From Mycobacterium celatum (GTDB taxonomy: Bacteria > Actinomycetota > Actinomycetes > Mycobacteriales > Mycobacteriaceae), in assembly GCF_002101595.1 (NCBI RefSeq), contig NZ_LQOM01000031.1, forward strand, positions 124,001 through 188,000: 64,000 nt of DNA, written 5' to 3'. The notes below the pieces were generated by a model, which ran no database searches, was not told where the DNA came from, and saw only the letters and a program-made list of their open reading frames with translations. Every line of letters starts with the position of its first letter. The first letter of the stretch is position 1. Positions 17,552-25,423 of this stretch are shown piece by piece. The position numbers were made by a program, and so were the translations under genes.

Positions 17552-18280
17552 ATGGACGCATCAGGGAGCGGCCGCGTGACCGATGAGCAGTTCCGGCGCA
17601 ATGCGATTCTGGCGCGATTGCCCGAGTCCGAGCTGGCCGCGCTGCGGCCCCGGCTGGAACACTCCGGGCTGAAACGGCCGGCGTATGCGCCGGGAAAGCC
17701 GATCGCCGACGTCTTTTTCCCTCTGACGTCGGTGTTTTCCTTGGTTGCGGTAGCCGATGGGCGGATCGCCGTGGAGGTCGCCACCGCTGGCCACGAAGGC
17801 ATGGTGGGGCTGCCGGCTTACCTGGGCGCGACGAGTAGCCCGCAGGCGGCCTTTTGCCAGATTCCCGGTGACACCGTCCGCATCGGCGTTTCAGAGTTCC
17901 GTCAGGCGTTGATCCTTGATGGGGTGCTGCACGCACTGATGAACCGATTCACTCAGGCGACGATGGTGCAGGTCGCTCAGAACGTGGTCTGCAACCGCAG
18001 CCACGCGACGGAAGCACGGATGGCCCGTTGGTTGGCGACCACACACGACCGCGTCGGCCGCGACGAGTTTCCGCTCACCCAGGCGTTTCTCGCGCAGATG
18101 CTCGGTGTGCACCGGCCGACGGCGTCGCAAACGGCCCGACGAATCCAGGACCGCGGCCTGATCCGCTATCGGCGCGGTCGAATCACCATCGCCGACCGAG
18201 CCGGGTTGGAACGCGCGGCCTGCGACTGTTACCGCATCGTCAAGGCCGAGTTCGACGACTTGCGTCGTCAGCCTCGCTAG
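17552..18280 (+). CDS. Crp/Fnr-family transcriptional regulator
   Basis: A 242-residue regulator from ATG 17552 (GTG 17576 also possible). A cyclic-nucleotide-binding-like beta barrel (YAPGKPIADVFFPLTSVFSL) is joined by a long helix to a winged helix-turn-helix (FLAQMLGVHRPTASQTARRI). It lacks the full phosphate-binding cassette of cAMP-binding Crp (only EVATAGHEGMVGLPAYLG), so the effector may be different or absent. The frame is open upstream to 16754, but that part is antisense to the CheB-like gene and is not credible. The stop overlaps the convergent CheR gene by four bases. Confidence 0.88.
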   Translation: MDASGSGRVTDEQFRRNAILARLPESELAALRPRLEHSGLKRPAYAPGKPIADVFFPLTSVFSLVAVADGRIAVEVATAGHEGMVGLPAYLGATSSPQAAFCQIPGDTVRIGVSEFRQALILDGVLHALMNRFTQATMVQVAQNVVCNRSHATEARMARWLATTHDRVGRDEFPLTQAFLAQMLGVHRPTASQTARRIQDRGLIRYRRGRITIADRAGLERAACDCYRIVKAEFDDLRRQPR

Positions 18281-20130
18281 GGCCGGGCCTCCATCAACAG
18301 CAGGGCGCCGTCGACGCTGTCTCTCGACGGCGCTTTGAAGCCCGTGCAGATCACCCGAACCCGAGTCGGCTTGCCCCGCCGGTTGACCGCATCGACGACG
18401 GATTCCCGCGGATTGTCCGGGTCGACGAACGCATTGCCGATCAGGCCCCGGATGCCATCCATCGGCAACCCGATATCGAAGCTGGTGAGCACTTCACCCG
18501 TGCACTCATCGGAGCGCAGCCCCCACAATTCCTCGCACCCGTGGTTCCACACCACCACCCGCATCTCGCGGTCCACCACTGCCAAGCCGAAATGAATGGA
18601 GTTGACCAGCGAGTCGAGGAAGGTCTGCGCCTCGTCGAGTTCGATGCTGCGGTCACGTAGGGCGTCGTTGATGGTGTGCAGTTCGTCGTTGGTGGACTGC
18701 AGCTCCTCGTTCATCGTTTCGAGTTCTTCGTTGGTCGACTGCAGTTCCTCGTTGGTGGTCTCCAGCTCCTCGACTGTGGATTGCAGTTCTTCGTTGGTGG
18801 TCTCGAGTTCTTCGTTGGTGGATTGCAGCTCTTCGTAAGCCGTTTCGAGTTGGCGATTGGCATGGACCACCTTGTCCAGCAGCGCCCTTGTCGCGGTGAA
18901 ATCGAAGAACGCGATCGATACACCCAGCAGCTCGTTCTCTGCGTCCACGAGTGGGTTCACATGGACCTCGAACCAGACGTTTTCCGCCCCGGGCCGCTGC
19001 CACTTGACGTCCTGGATCCGGGCAGACCTACGCTCCGCTTTGGCTTGCTCCAAGTAGCCCCGCAACTCGACCGGCCGGTACGAGACCTCCAGATCGCGCA
19101 GCAGCCGGCCGACGTCGCGAGCCGACAACCCGAACAACGTTTCGGCCTGTTGGTTGACCATCGCCACGGTGTCGTCGTCGGTCACCACGATCTGCGCCAC
19201 CGGGCTGGCGCGAAAAGCGACGTCGCGCAACGCGTTCAAGACTGGTAGCTCACTGTGGCGCTCATAGATCGTCGCCGCCAGGTCGTAGCGGTTGAGGCCG
19301 TGGGAACCCGGGGTTTTGCGGAAGACCCGGTGCTTGAGATCCAATGGGACGAACCGATCACCGTGGCTCAGCAACATCTCGGCGTGGCCGAGGAAAAGCG
19401 TGCCCTCGGGGGCCAACGCGAAATGCAGCCGTCCCAACACATTTCGCTGTGTCTCGGCGTTCATGTACATCAGGGTGTTGCGGCACACCAACAGATCAAC
19501 CCGGGAGATGGGGGCATCCTTGACCAAGTCGTTGCGGCCGAAGATCAGTGCGCGTCGCAAGTCCTTGTGAATGATGCAGTGCTCGTCGAGGCGCTGGAAG
19601 TAGCGATCCCGCAAGTCCGGCGCCACCGGTTCGAGTGCTTTGGCATCGTAGGTACCCGCTCGTGCCTCGTTGAGGGCTTCCTCGTCGACGTCGGTGGCGT
19701 AGATCTTCACCCGTTGCCGGAAGTCGTCCGGACCGAGGGCCTCGGACAGCAGGATAGCCAGCGTGTAGGCCTCCTCGCCGGATGCGCAGCCGGCGCTCCA
19801 CACCCGGATCGGGTCGCCGGGACCGCGGTCGGCGAGCATGCGCGGAATGACGTTGGTGGCGACGTAGTCCCACGCTTCGGGATCGCGAAAAAATGCGGTG
19901 ACGTTGATCAGAATGGTGTTGAACAGCGCGGAAAACTCACCGGAGCTCGCCTGCAGCACGTCGAGGTATTCCTCGAAAGTGTCGTGGCCGGCCTGCGCCA
20001 TGCGACGGCGCACTCGTCGCATCAGTGTGGTGCGCTTGTACCCGGTGAAGTCGAAGCCCCGCGAGTCCCTCATGTACCGCAGCAGCGCCTCGAATGCTTC
20101 GTCTGTCGTCGTGTCTTCTTCTGCGTCCAT
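18277..20130 (-). CDS. CheR methyltransferase with coiled coil and PAS domains
   Basis: A 617-residue multidomain protein. Residues 1 to about 275 are a CheR glutamate methyltransferase with the S-adenosylmethionine motif SAGCASGEEAYT (112-123) and INVTAFFRDP. A PAS domain follows (VVTDDDTVAMVNQQAETLFG), then another sensory segment, a long coiled coil of tandem ELQSTNEELETTNE-type units, and a final PAS domain (HFGLAVVDREMRVVVWNHG). CheR normally methylates chemoreceptors. With no receptor, the target may be a PAS or STAS protein of this island. It is co-directional with the STAS-ATPase and CheB genes upstream. Confidence 0.93.
   Translation of the reverse strand: MDAEEDTTTDEAFEALLRYMRDSRGFDFTGYKRTTLMRRVRRRMAQAGHDTFEEYLDVLQASSGEFSALFNTILINVTAFFRDPEAWDYVATNVIPRMLADRGPGDPIRVWSAGCASGEEAYTLAILLSEALGPDDFRQRVKIYATDVDEEALNEARAGTYDAKALEPVAPDLRDRYFQRLDEHCIIHKDLRRALIFGRNDLVKDAPISRVDLLVCRNTLMYMNAETQRNVLGRLHFALAPEGTLFLGHAEMLLSHGDRFVPLDLKHRVFRKTPGSHGLNRYDLAATIYERHSELPVLNALRDVAFRASPVAQIVVTDDDTVAMVNQQAETLFGLSARDVGRLLRDLEVSYRPVELRGYLEQAKAERRSARIQDVKWQRPGAENVWFEVHVNPLVDAENELLGVSIAFFDFTATRALLDKVVHANRQLETAYEELQSTNEELETTNEELQSTVEELETTNEELQSTNEELETMNEELQSTNDELHTINDALRDRSIELDEAQTFLDSLVNSIHFGLAVVDREMRVVVWNHGCEELWGLRSDECTGEVLTSFDIGLPMDGIRGLIGNAFVDPDNPRESVVDAVNRRGKPTRVRVICTGFKAPSRDSVDGALLLMEARP
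18690..18840 (-). repeat. Tandem 42-base coding repeats (coiled coil)
   Basis: The coiled-coil part of the CheR gene is built from 42-base units encoding 14-residue blocks of the type ELQSTNEELETTNE, repeated about four times with few changes. The heptad pattern implies a rigid parallel coiled coil between two PAS domains. Near-identical units make copy-number change by slippage possible. Confidence 0.75.
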
Positions 20131-20179
20131 CTGGATCCGTCCGCTGACAACATGTCGCGAACCTGAACACTACCCGGGA

Positions 20180-20938
20180 TCAGAGCACGTTTTCCGGCCC
20201 GATGACGGCCCACACCGTCTTACCGGACGGCGTCGGGGTGCTGCCCCATGCGCGGCTGACCGCCGCAACGATCGCCAACCCGGACACCCGGCCACCACCG
20301 CGAACCGAATTCTCGTGACGCATCGCCGACGCCGAACTGTTGTCCTGCACGGAAATGCTGACGTTTCCGCCGTCGGCTTCCAGCACCAGCACCGGCGAGC
20401 TGTCCGTGTGTTCCAGCACGTTCTCGACGAAGATGTTGGCGATCACGGTTGCCACCGATATCAGCTCTTCCTGAGACCACGCGGTCAGCCACTCGGCCAC
20501 CAGCATGCGGGCGCGGCGCAGGCTGGCAAGGGAAGCGGGCAGTTCCGCGCGAGCGCGGCGGCGGCCGGCCCGACTGTCGCCAATGACGGCCGCCAGTGCG
20601 GCCGCGAGGGTCGGATAGACCGGCACGTAGCGGGTTACGCCATTGCGTGCGATCGCGGCGCGACCGCGAGAATGCTCGCATACCAAGATGATTGGAACGT
20701 CCGGCCAGGTGCTCACGTGCCACCGGGCACTTGTGAACACTGACCACGCCGAGGGTCCCGGGACGTCGAGCGTGGTGACGTCGACGACGACCGCGTCCGG
20801 TTCGTCGAGCGCCGCCTTGATGACGATGTCCCGCAGCTTGAGGTAGGTGGTGCCGTCCAGGACACCGCCGACAGTGAGCAGCGACGCCGTTTCCAGCGCG
20901 TCCGCGGCAACCGTCAACTGGCTAATCGGGCTGGCCAC
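20180..20938 (-). CDS. STAS domain fused to HATPase_c (partner-switching type) protein
   Basis: A 252-residue protein starting at GTG 20938, overlapping the CheB stop by 17 bases. The first 120 residues resemble a STAS domain (LTVGGVLDGTTYLKLRDIVI, VVVDVTTLDVPGPSAWSVF). The second half is a GHKL ATPase of the anti-sigma kinase type, with N-box VENVLEH, the Asp of SVQDNS and glycine loop GGGRVSGLAIVAAV. STAS proteins and such kinases usually act as separate antagonists in sigma-factor switching; here they are one chain. It could carry the output of the CheB/CheR pair to a sigma factor. This is inference. Confidence 0.82.
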   Translation of the reverse strand: MASPISQLTVAADALETASLLTVGGVLDGTTYLKLRDIVIKAALDEPDAVVVDVTTLDVPGPSAWSVFTSARWHVSTWPDVPIILVCEHSRGRAAIARNGVTRYVPVYPTLAAALAAVIGDSRAGRRRARAELPASLASLRRARMLVAEWLTAWSQEELISVATVIANIFVENVLEHTDSSPVLVLEADGGNVSISVQDNSSASAMRHENSVRGGGRVSGLAIVAAVSRAWGSTPTPSGKTVWAVIGPENVL

Positions 20939-21935
20939 TGAGCTCGTCCTGCTTCTTGTAGGCCTCCGCGAGCTTCTTGCCCAGCACCGACATGGCGTGC
21001 TCGGCCTCGTCGGCGAGCCCGTGGTAACGCTCACTCAACATCCCCGCCGGCACCTCATCGGCCAGCCGGCGAGACAACTTGGCCTTTTCTTGCAGGCTGC
21101 GCACCGCAAGCCAGAGGGCGCCTTCGACCTCCTGGTCGCGTGCGTGCAGCAACGCGTCGGCGGTCCAGGCATGGCCGACGTGGCATCGGTAGTTGCCTTC
21201 GCTGACGGCGATCAGCGAACCGTTGCAGTCCGGGCACGAGTATCCCGACGGCGGCCCGAGCGCTTCGGTGTCGAATTCCGTCGAAAATCGCCGGGCCATC
21301 GCGATCCGGTTTTCCAGCTCCATGCGATCGTCCGGCTCCATTTTGCGTTCCTCGAATGTTCGGTCCGCCAGCTGTTTCAGCAGGCCGCCGACTTCGGCCG
21401 CGGGCACAGTGTGGTCGATTACCCCGGCTGCGATCGCGTTCTGCGGCATGCCCGCGAAAAGCGCGTCGGTCGGCGATTGGGCGATCGTCGTGCCGCCCCG
21501 GGCACGGAGCGCGGCCGATCCGAGCACGCCGTCGTCGAGCACGCCGGACAGCAGCACCCCGACTGCGCGTTCACTATGGGCCAGCGCCACCGACCTGAAA
21601 AGCGCGTTGACCGCGGGCCGGTAGCCGTTCTCGGTGGGCCCCTCGGAGAGCATGATCCGGCCGTCTTGCACCAACAAGTGATGGTCCGGGACTGCGACAT
21701 GGATTGCGCCGTGGTGTAGTCGCGCCCCATGCGCTGCGGTGATGGCCGGCAGCGGCCCGCTGCGGTCGATGATGCGGGCCAGCACGCTGGGCGCCCCGGC
21801 CAGCATGTGCAGGACCACCAAGACCGCGTAAGGCAAATCGGGTGCCAGTCCCGCGGCGAACTGGGTCAGGGCCTCGACCCCGCCGGCCGAGGCGCCGACG
21901 GCAACGACATTAAGCGAGCTTTGTCGTTCAGCCAT
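20922..21935 (-). CDS. cheB: CheB-type protein-glutamate methylesterase with C-terminal zinc-ribbon
   Basis: A 337-residue CheB homologue without a receiver domain. The N-terminal half is a complete catalytic domain: nucleophile Ser in VGASAGGVEAL, His in VVLHMLAG and Asp in SGVLDDGVLGSAALRARGG. The second half has a Cys4/His cluster (CPDCNG ... YRCHVGH), probably a zinc site, and a charged helical tail. CheB hydrolyses glutamyl methyl esters and deamidates glutamine. It is first in a three-gene run with the STAS-ATPase and CheR-PAS genes. CheB and CheR together suggest reversible methylation of a non-receptor sensor. Confidence 0.9.
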   Translation of the reverse strand: MAERQSSLNVVAVGASAGGVEALTQFAAGLAPDLPYAVLVVLHMLAGAPSVLARIIDRSGPLPAITAAHGARLHHGAIHVAVPDHHLLVQDGRIMLSEGPTENGYRPAVNALFRSVALAHSERAVGVLLSGVLDDGVLGSAALRARGGTTIAQSPTDALFAGMPQNAIAAGVIDHTVPAAEVGGLLKQLADRTFEERKMEPDDRMELENRIAMARRFSTEFDTEALGPPSGYSCPDCNGSLIAVSEGNYRCHVGHAWTADALLHARDQEVEGALWLAVRSLQEKAKLSRRLADEVPAGMLSERYHGLADEAEHAMSVLGKKLAEAYKKQDELSGQPD

Positions 21936-22040
21936 CCAGTGTCGTCTACCCCCTTGACTCCGCAGGCAACCCTGCTCGCGGGGTGTTTCTCCAGACTATC
22001 CGGCTTTCCCCGCGCCCAACAGGGGCGACTTGCGACGGAC

Positions 22041-23159
22041 TCAGGGCTGCGGCACGGTGAGTTGAATGTCATTGGCAACAAACGGCGGCACGCCGACACC
22101 TGTGATCGAATGCGTGCCCTGCGGTGTTTCTTCGGTGAGGCGCGCCGGCACGCTGCTCTCACCGACGGCCAGCGTCACGGCCCGGGACCGCCTTAGCACA
22201 TCCGCCGGGAGTTGACCGAAAACCGTTCCCTGCCAATGGTATTGGCCATCGATCGGATCGACGTGGCCGGTGAGCCGGACACGCACCGGGTGGTCCGTGC
22301 CGGCGACGGTCAACGTCGCCGTGCCGTCGTAGGCGTCGTCGCGCAAACCGGAGGAGAGCTCGAATGCGGAGGCTCTCACGCGAAGCCGCGGGCTTCGCAG
22401 GTAGACGCGCTCGTTAAATACCTGTTGGCTGCTGCGGCGCACTTCGATGCGCGAGTGGCCGGCCATCAGCGGCAGGCAGCAGGCGATGTAACGCGCGGTG
22501 TTCGGTCCGTTGACCAGGAAGTAGTTGGGGAAACCGTGCATGACGACACCGAGGTAGGGTTCGGTGCCGTCGTGCCAGGCCTGCCGGATGGTGAGTCCGC
22601 GGGCACCGACGAGTGCGTTGTCCGGCAGGTGATCGCGAACCGCGAAACCCGTGCCGTAGACGATGGCATCGGCGTCGTGGTGGACACCGTCGCGGGTGCG
22701 GATCCCCGAGGGTGTCACCGCGTCGATCGGTGCCGTCACCACGTCGGCCGATGTGTGCGGGCGCCGCCATCGAATGCGCCGCCCGATGGTAGGGACGATC
22801 CGACGCGGCGGGTGGGGGAAGACCTCCACCGACGCCGCGGCGGATAGCTCGATGAACCGGCCGGCGGCCGCGTCGGCCCCTATCACCGCGACGCGTTTGC
22901 CGGTCGGGTCGAAATCGGGATCGGGTGCCGCTGCGGCGAACGTCGCACCGCGAAAGTCGTTGCGGCCCAGGAGGTTCGGTATCCAAGGAACGAACGGCGA
23001 GGCTCCTGTGACGACCACGCGGGCGCGGCACGTCTCGCCGCCGCTGGTGGTCAGGGTCCAGGTGTCGGTGGTGTCGTCGAACACCGAACTGACCACTTCG
23101 CCATCCAGCGTGGGAAAGCCGGCGATCTGAGCGCCGACGACAACGACGTCGTGGATCAC
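22041..23159 (-). CDS. FAD-dependent monooxygenase, shortened (Rv0943c-like)
   Basis: A 372-residue protein starting at GTG 23159, overlapping the stop of the AurF-like gene (GTGA). It resembles Baeyer-Villiger/flavin-containing monooxygenases from TWTLTTSGGETCRARVVVTG onward, with a second nucleotide-binding motif RVAVIGADAAAGRFIEL and ADAIVYGTGF. The N-terminal FAD fold, however, is cut: VVVVGAQIAG is followed directly by FPTLDGEVVSSVF, so about 90 residues of the usual Rossmann domain seem missing. The last 100 residues form an extra beta-rich domain. It may no longer bind FAD normally or may act with the diiron partner. The open frame above 23159 is not coding. Confidence 0.82.
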   Translation of the reverse strand: MIHDVVVVGAQIAGFPTLDGEVVSSVFDDTTDTWTLTTSGGETCRARVVVTGASPFVPWIPNLLGRNDFRGATFAAAAPDPDFDPTGKRVAVIGADAAAGRFIELSAAASVEVFPHPPRRIVPTIGRRIRWRRPHTSADVVTAPIDAVTPSGIRTRDGVHHDADAIVYGTGFAVRDHLPDNALVGARGLTIRQAWHDGTEPYLGVVMHGFPNYFLVNGPNTARYIACCLPLMAGHSRIEVRRSSQQVFNERVYLRSPRLRVRASAFELSSGLRDDAYDGTATLTVAGTDHPVRVRLTGHVDPIDGQYHWQGTVFGQLPADVLRRSRAVTLAVGESSVPARLTEETPQGTHSITGVGVPPFVANDIQLTVPQP

Positions 23160-24049
23160 AGGAATTTGGTGCGTGCCCAGCCGCGGCGCGCGATCGGGCC
23201 CATCAGACCCACCTCGGTCAAAAACGCCGCCAGCGGGGCGAAACCAGCCACCTGGACGTCGTGCCGGTGCGGGCTGGTTCGCGCGACGCTGCGTGCTCGA
23301 CGCGGATCCAGGCCGGCCCGCGCATAGGGGATCGGGTTGGTGAACAAGTAGCGGAAGAACCACCCGCCCAACCCGTTGATGTTCGCGACGAACCACCGCT
23401 CCAGCCGCCGCATCTCGGGCACCCGCTTGCGCAGGCCGTCGCGCGCGAACTGGATGTGCCGGGCCTCTTCGGTGACGTGAATTCGCATCAGCCGCTGGAT
23501 CATCGGCTGCAGTTCGGGGTCGTCCATCATCTGACGTTGCAGCGAGTCGAAGATCTCCTCGCCGATCAGCGCGGCCACCCACAGCACCGAACCTCGGAAG
23601 AAGAACGGAAGAGCGTTGATGATCATCCGCTGGTACAGCCGCGGCCGCACCGGTTTGGCGCCGACCCGCTCGATGGCCTTGCCGAACATCACCATGTGCC
23701 GGGTTTCGTCGCCCAGTTCGGTCAGCGCATAGTGCGACGACCGGCTGGTGGGGTCCTTGTGCATGAGTTTGCGCAGCAGCGCCTGGTTGAGGATGTTCTC
23801 GAACCAGATGCCGGCAGACAGCGTGTTCACCAGCTCCTGCCGGGACAGCTCGATCTGCTGCGCGCGGGTCATCTCGTCCCACATCGGCGTGCCGTACAGC
23901 GACACGGTTTTCGGTGGGAGGAAAAACTTGTCCGGGTCAAGCGGCGCGTCCCAGTCGATGTCGACGACGGGCGCATACGACTTGTTCACCGAGCCCTTCA
24001 ACAGACGCTCCGAGAATTCCTCGCGACCGGCCTTTACCGCAGTGGTCAT
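23156..24049 (-). CDS. AurF-type diiron oxygenase family protein
   Basis: A 297-residue all-helical protein of the AurF (p-aminobenzoate N-oxygenase) diiron family. Metal-ligand motifs are in order: GIWFENILNQ, LGDETRHMVMFG, LIGEEIFDSL and VTEEARHIQFARD (E-x2-H pairs). AurF relatives activate O2 to oxidise amines or other small substrates. The start is ATG 24049, seven bases after AGGAGGAG, which is part of a dispersed repeat. It is co-translated with the shortened FAD monooxygenase, which could serve as electron donor. The substrate is unknown. Confidence 0.88.
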   Translation of the reverse strand: MTTAVKAGREEFSERLLKGSVNKSYAPVVDIDWDAPLDPDKFFLPPKTVSLYGTPMWDEMTRAQQIELSRQELVNTLSAGIWFENILNQALLRKLMHKDPTSRSSHYALTELGDETRHMVMFGKAIERVGAKPVRPRLYQRMIINALPFFFRGSVLWVAALIGEEIFDSLQRQMMDDPELQPMIQRLMRIHVTEEARHIQFARDGLRKRVPEMRRLERWFVANINGLGGWFFRYLFTNPIPYARAGLDPRRARSVARTSPHRHDVQVAGFAPLAAFLTEVGLMGPIARRGWARTKFL

Positions 24050-24087
24050 GGCGCCACTCCTCCTCATCGCTTCCGGCTCTCCATCGT
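24050..24087 (-). repeat. Dispersed repeat copy supplying a ribosome site
   Basis: On the minus strand this stretch contains GAAGCGATGAGGAGGAG, shared with 37981-38024 and 55574-55612 (both plus strand). Here the GGAGGAG lies correctly placed before ATG 24049 and so serves as its ribosome site. Confidence 0.7.
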
Positions 24088-24168
24088 GGCCGGCGCGTGT
24101 CGTCGTTGACGTCCCTTCTCGCCTGTTGCAGACGGTAGGAAGGATGCGGGCAAGATGTCAATACCCAT

Positions 24169-24181
24169 GGTACCGGGTACC
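24169..24181. promoter_or_regulatory. Short palindrome in divergent promoter region
   Basis: GGTACC-G-GGTACC lies between the AurF-like operon (minus) and cobF (plus). The placement fits an operator or promoter element, but there is no adjacent regulator gene. Confidence 0.35.
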
Positions 24182-24255
24182 TCAGGTCTCGCCTAGAGGC
24201 GACGACGGCTGGACCCTGGGCGAGTAAGCCATAACCCGCATAGGCTGTGCCGGCA

Positions 24256-25002
24256 ATGAGTAGTCGGCACATCCACGTCATCGGTATCGGCGCCGGCGAT
24301 CCGGGTTATGTGACCGTCCAAGCGATCGACGCGCTCAACGACACCCAGGTGTTCTTCGCTATGGACAAGGGCTCGCAGAAGAGCGATTTGGTGGCACTGC
24401 GCCGCCAGATCTGTGCACGCTTCATCCGCGAGCCGGGCTACCGGTTCGTCGAGCTGCCCGACCCGCCGCGCACGGCGGACGGCGACTACCGGGCGGCGGT
24501 GTCGGACTGGCACGCCGCCCGCGCCCGGCTGTGGGCGTCCGCCATTGCCGCCGAACTCGGTCCGGGCGGCGTCGGCGCATTCTTGGCCTGGGGTGACCCG
24601 TCGCTCTACGACAGCACCCTGCGCATCCTCGACTCCGTCGCCGCCGAGGTCGACATCAGCTACGACGTCATCCCCGGCATCACTGCCGTGCAGGCGCTGA
24701 CGGCGAGGCACCGGATTCCGTTGAACGACGTCGGCGAACCCGTCCTGATCACCACCGGCCGGCAGCTGCGGGCACACGGACTGTCCGGCTCGGCGGTGGT
24801 CATGCTCGACGGCGACTGCTCGTTTCGCGAATGCCCTCCCGACACCCGGATCTGGTGGGGCGCTTACCTCGGTACCGGCGACGAACTGCTGGTGGCCGGC
24901 ACCGTGGGCGAGGTGGGGGAGCGGATCGCGTCGCTGCGCGCCCACGCGCGCGCCCGGCACGGCTGGATCATGGACACCTATTTGTTGCGATCGGCGGAGT
25001 AG
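24256..25002 (+). CDS. cobF: Precorrin-6A synthase (deacetylating)
   Basis: CobF of the aerobic cobalamin pathway, 248 residues from ATG 24256 (GTG 24247 possible). It transfers a methyl group from S-adenosylmethionine to C1 of precorrin-5 and releases acetate, giving precorrin-6A. The tetrapyrrole methylase fold is clear: HVIGIGAGDPGYVTVQAI at the N-terminus, FLAWGDPSLYDSTLRIL and DVIPGITAVQAL. In the M. tuberculosis complex cobF is missing, while M. canettii and other mycobacteria keep it at this place between the Rv0943c- and Rv0944-like genes. No other cobalamin gene or riboswitch is in the window. Confidence 0.93.
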   Translation: MSSRHIHVIGIGAGDPGYVTVQAIDALNDTQVFFAMDKGSQKSDLVALRRQICARFIREPGYRFVELPDPPRTADGDYRAAVSDWHAARARLWASAIAAELGPGGVGAFLAWGDPSLYDSTLRILDSVAAEVDISYDVIPGITAVQALTARHRIPLNDVGEPVLITTGRQLRAHGLSGSAVVMLDGDCSFRECPPDTRIWWGAYLGTGDELLVAGTVGEVGERIASLRAHARARHGWIMDTYLLRSAE

Positions 25003-25011
25003 GTTTTGGCC

Positions 25012-25407
25012 ATGGCCGCTTTTGTGGTCCGCGCCGCGTTGACCGGGTTCGCGTTGTGGATGGTCACGCTGATCGTGCCTGGCATCAGCTTCATCGGCGG
25101 CGACACCAGGCTGCAGCGGGCCGGCATCATCTTCGTCGTCGCCGTGATCTTCGGCCTGGTGAACGCGTTCATCAAACCGATCGTGCAGCTTCTGTCGATT
25201 CCGCTTTATATCCTCACGCTCGGCCTGTTCCACATCGTCGTCAACGCGTTGATGTTGTGGATCACCGCCTGGATCACCCGGCACACCACCCACTGGGGCC
25301 TGCACATCGACCACTTCTGGTGGACGGCGATCTGGGCCGCCATCGTGTTGTCGATCGTCAGCTGGGTGCTGTCGTTGGTCGCTCGTGACGTGCGGCGGCA
25401 TCGCTGA
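25012..25407 (+). CDS. Phage-holin-family (PF04020-like) membrane protein
   Basis: A 131-residue membrane protein from ATG 25012 (TTG 25006 is the first codon of the frame). Four hydrophobic helices and the conserved FGLVNAFIKPIVQLLSIPLYILTLG-type core identify the small PF04020 'phage holin family IV' group; I quote positions of this core as about residues 45-70. Despite the name, these proteins occur widely in actinobacterial chromosomes with no phage nearby, and their role is unknown. It follows cobF by nine bases and precedes the glycosylase by 16, so the three may be one transcript. Confidence 0.85.
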   Translation: MAAFVVRAALTGFALWMVTLIVPGISFIGGDTRLQRAGIIFVVAVIFGLVNAFIKPIVQLLSIPLYILTLGLFHIVVNALMLWITAWITRHTTHWGLHIDHFWWTAIWAAIVLSIVSWVLSLVARDVRRHR

Positions 25408-25423
25408 CCGGCAGACTGGAGCC

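Noticed and set aside
18690..18840. Possible CRISPR-like repeats
   Set aside because: Repeats are contiguous, in frame and encode a coiled coil; there are no spacers or cas genes.
23160..23882. N-terminal extension of the FAD monooxygenase frame
   Set aside because: Lies within the AurF-like gene in another frame and shows no Rossmann motif, so it is not the missing FAD domain.
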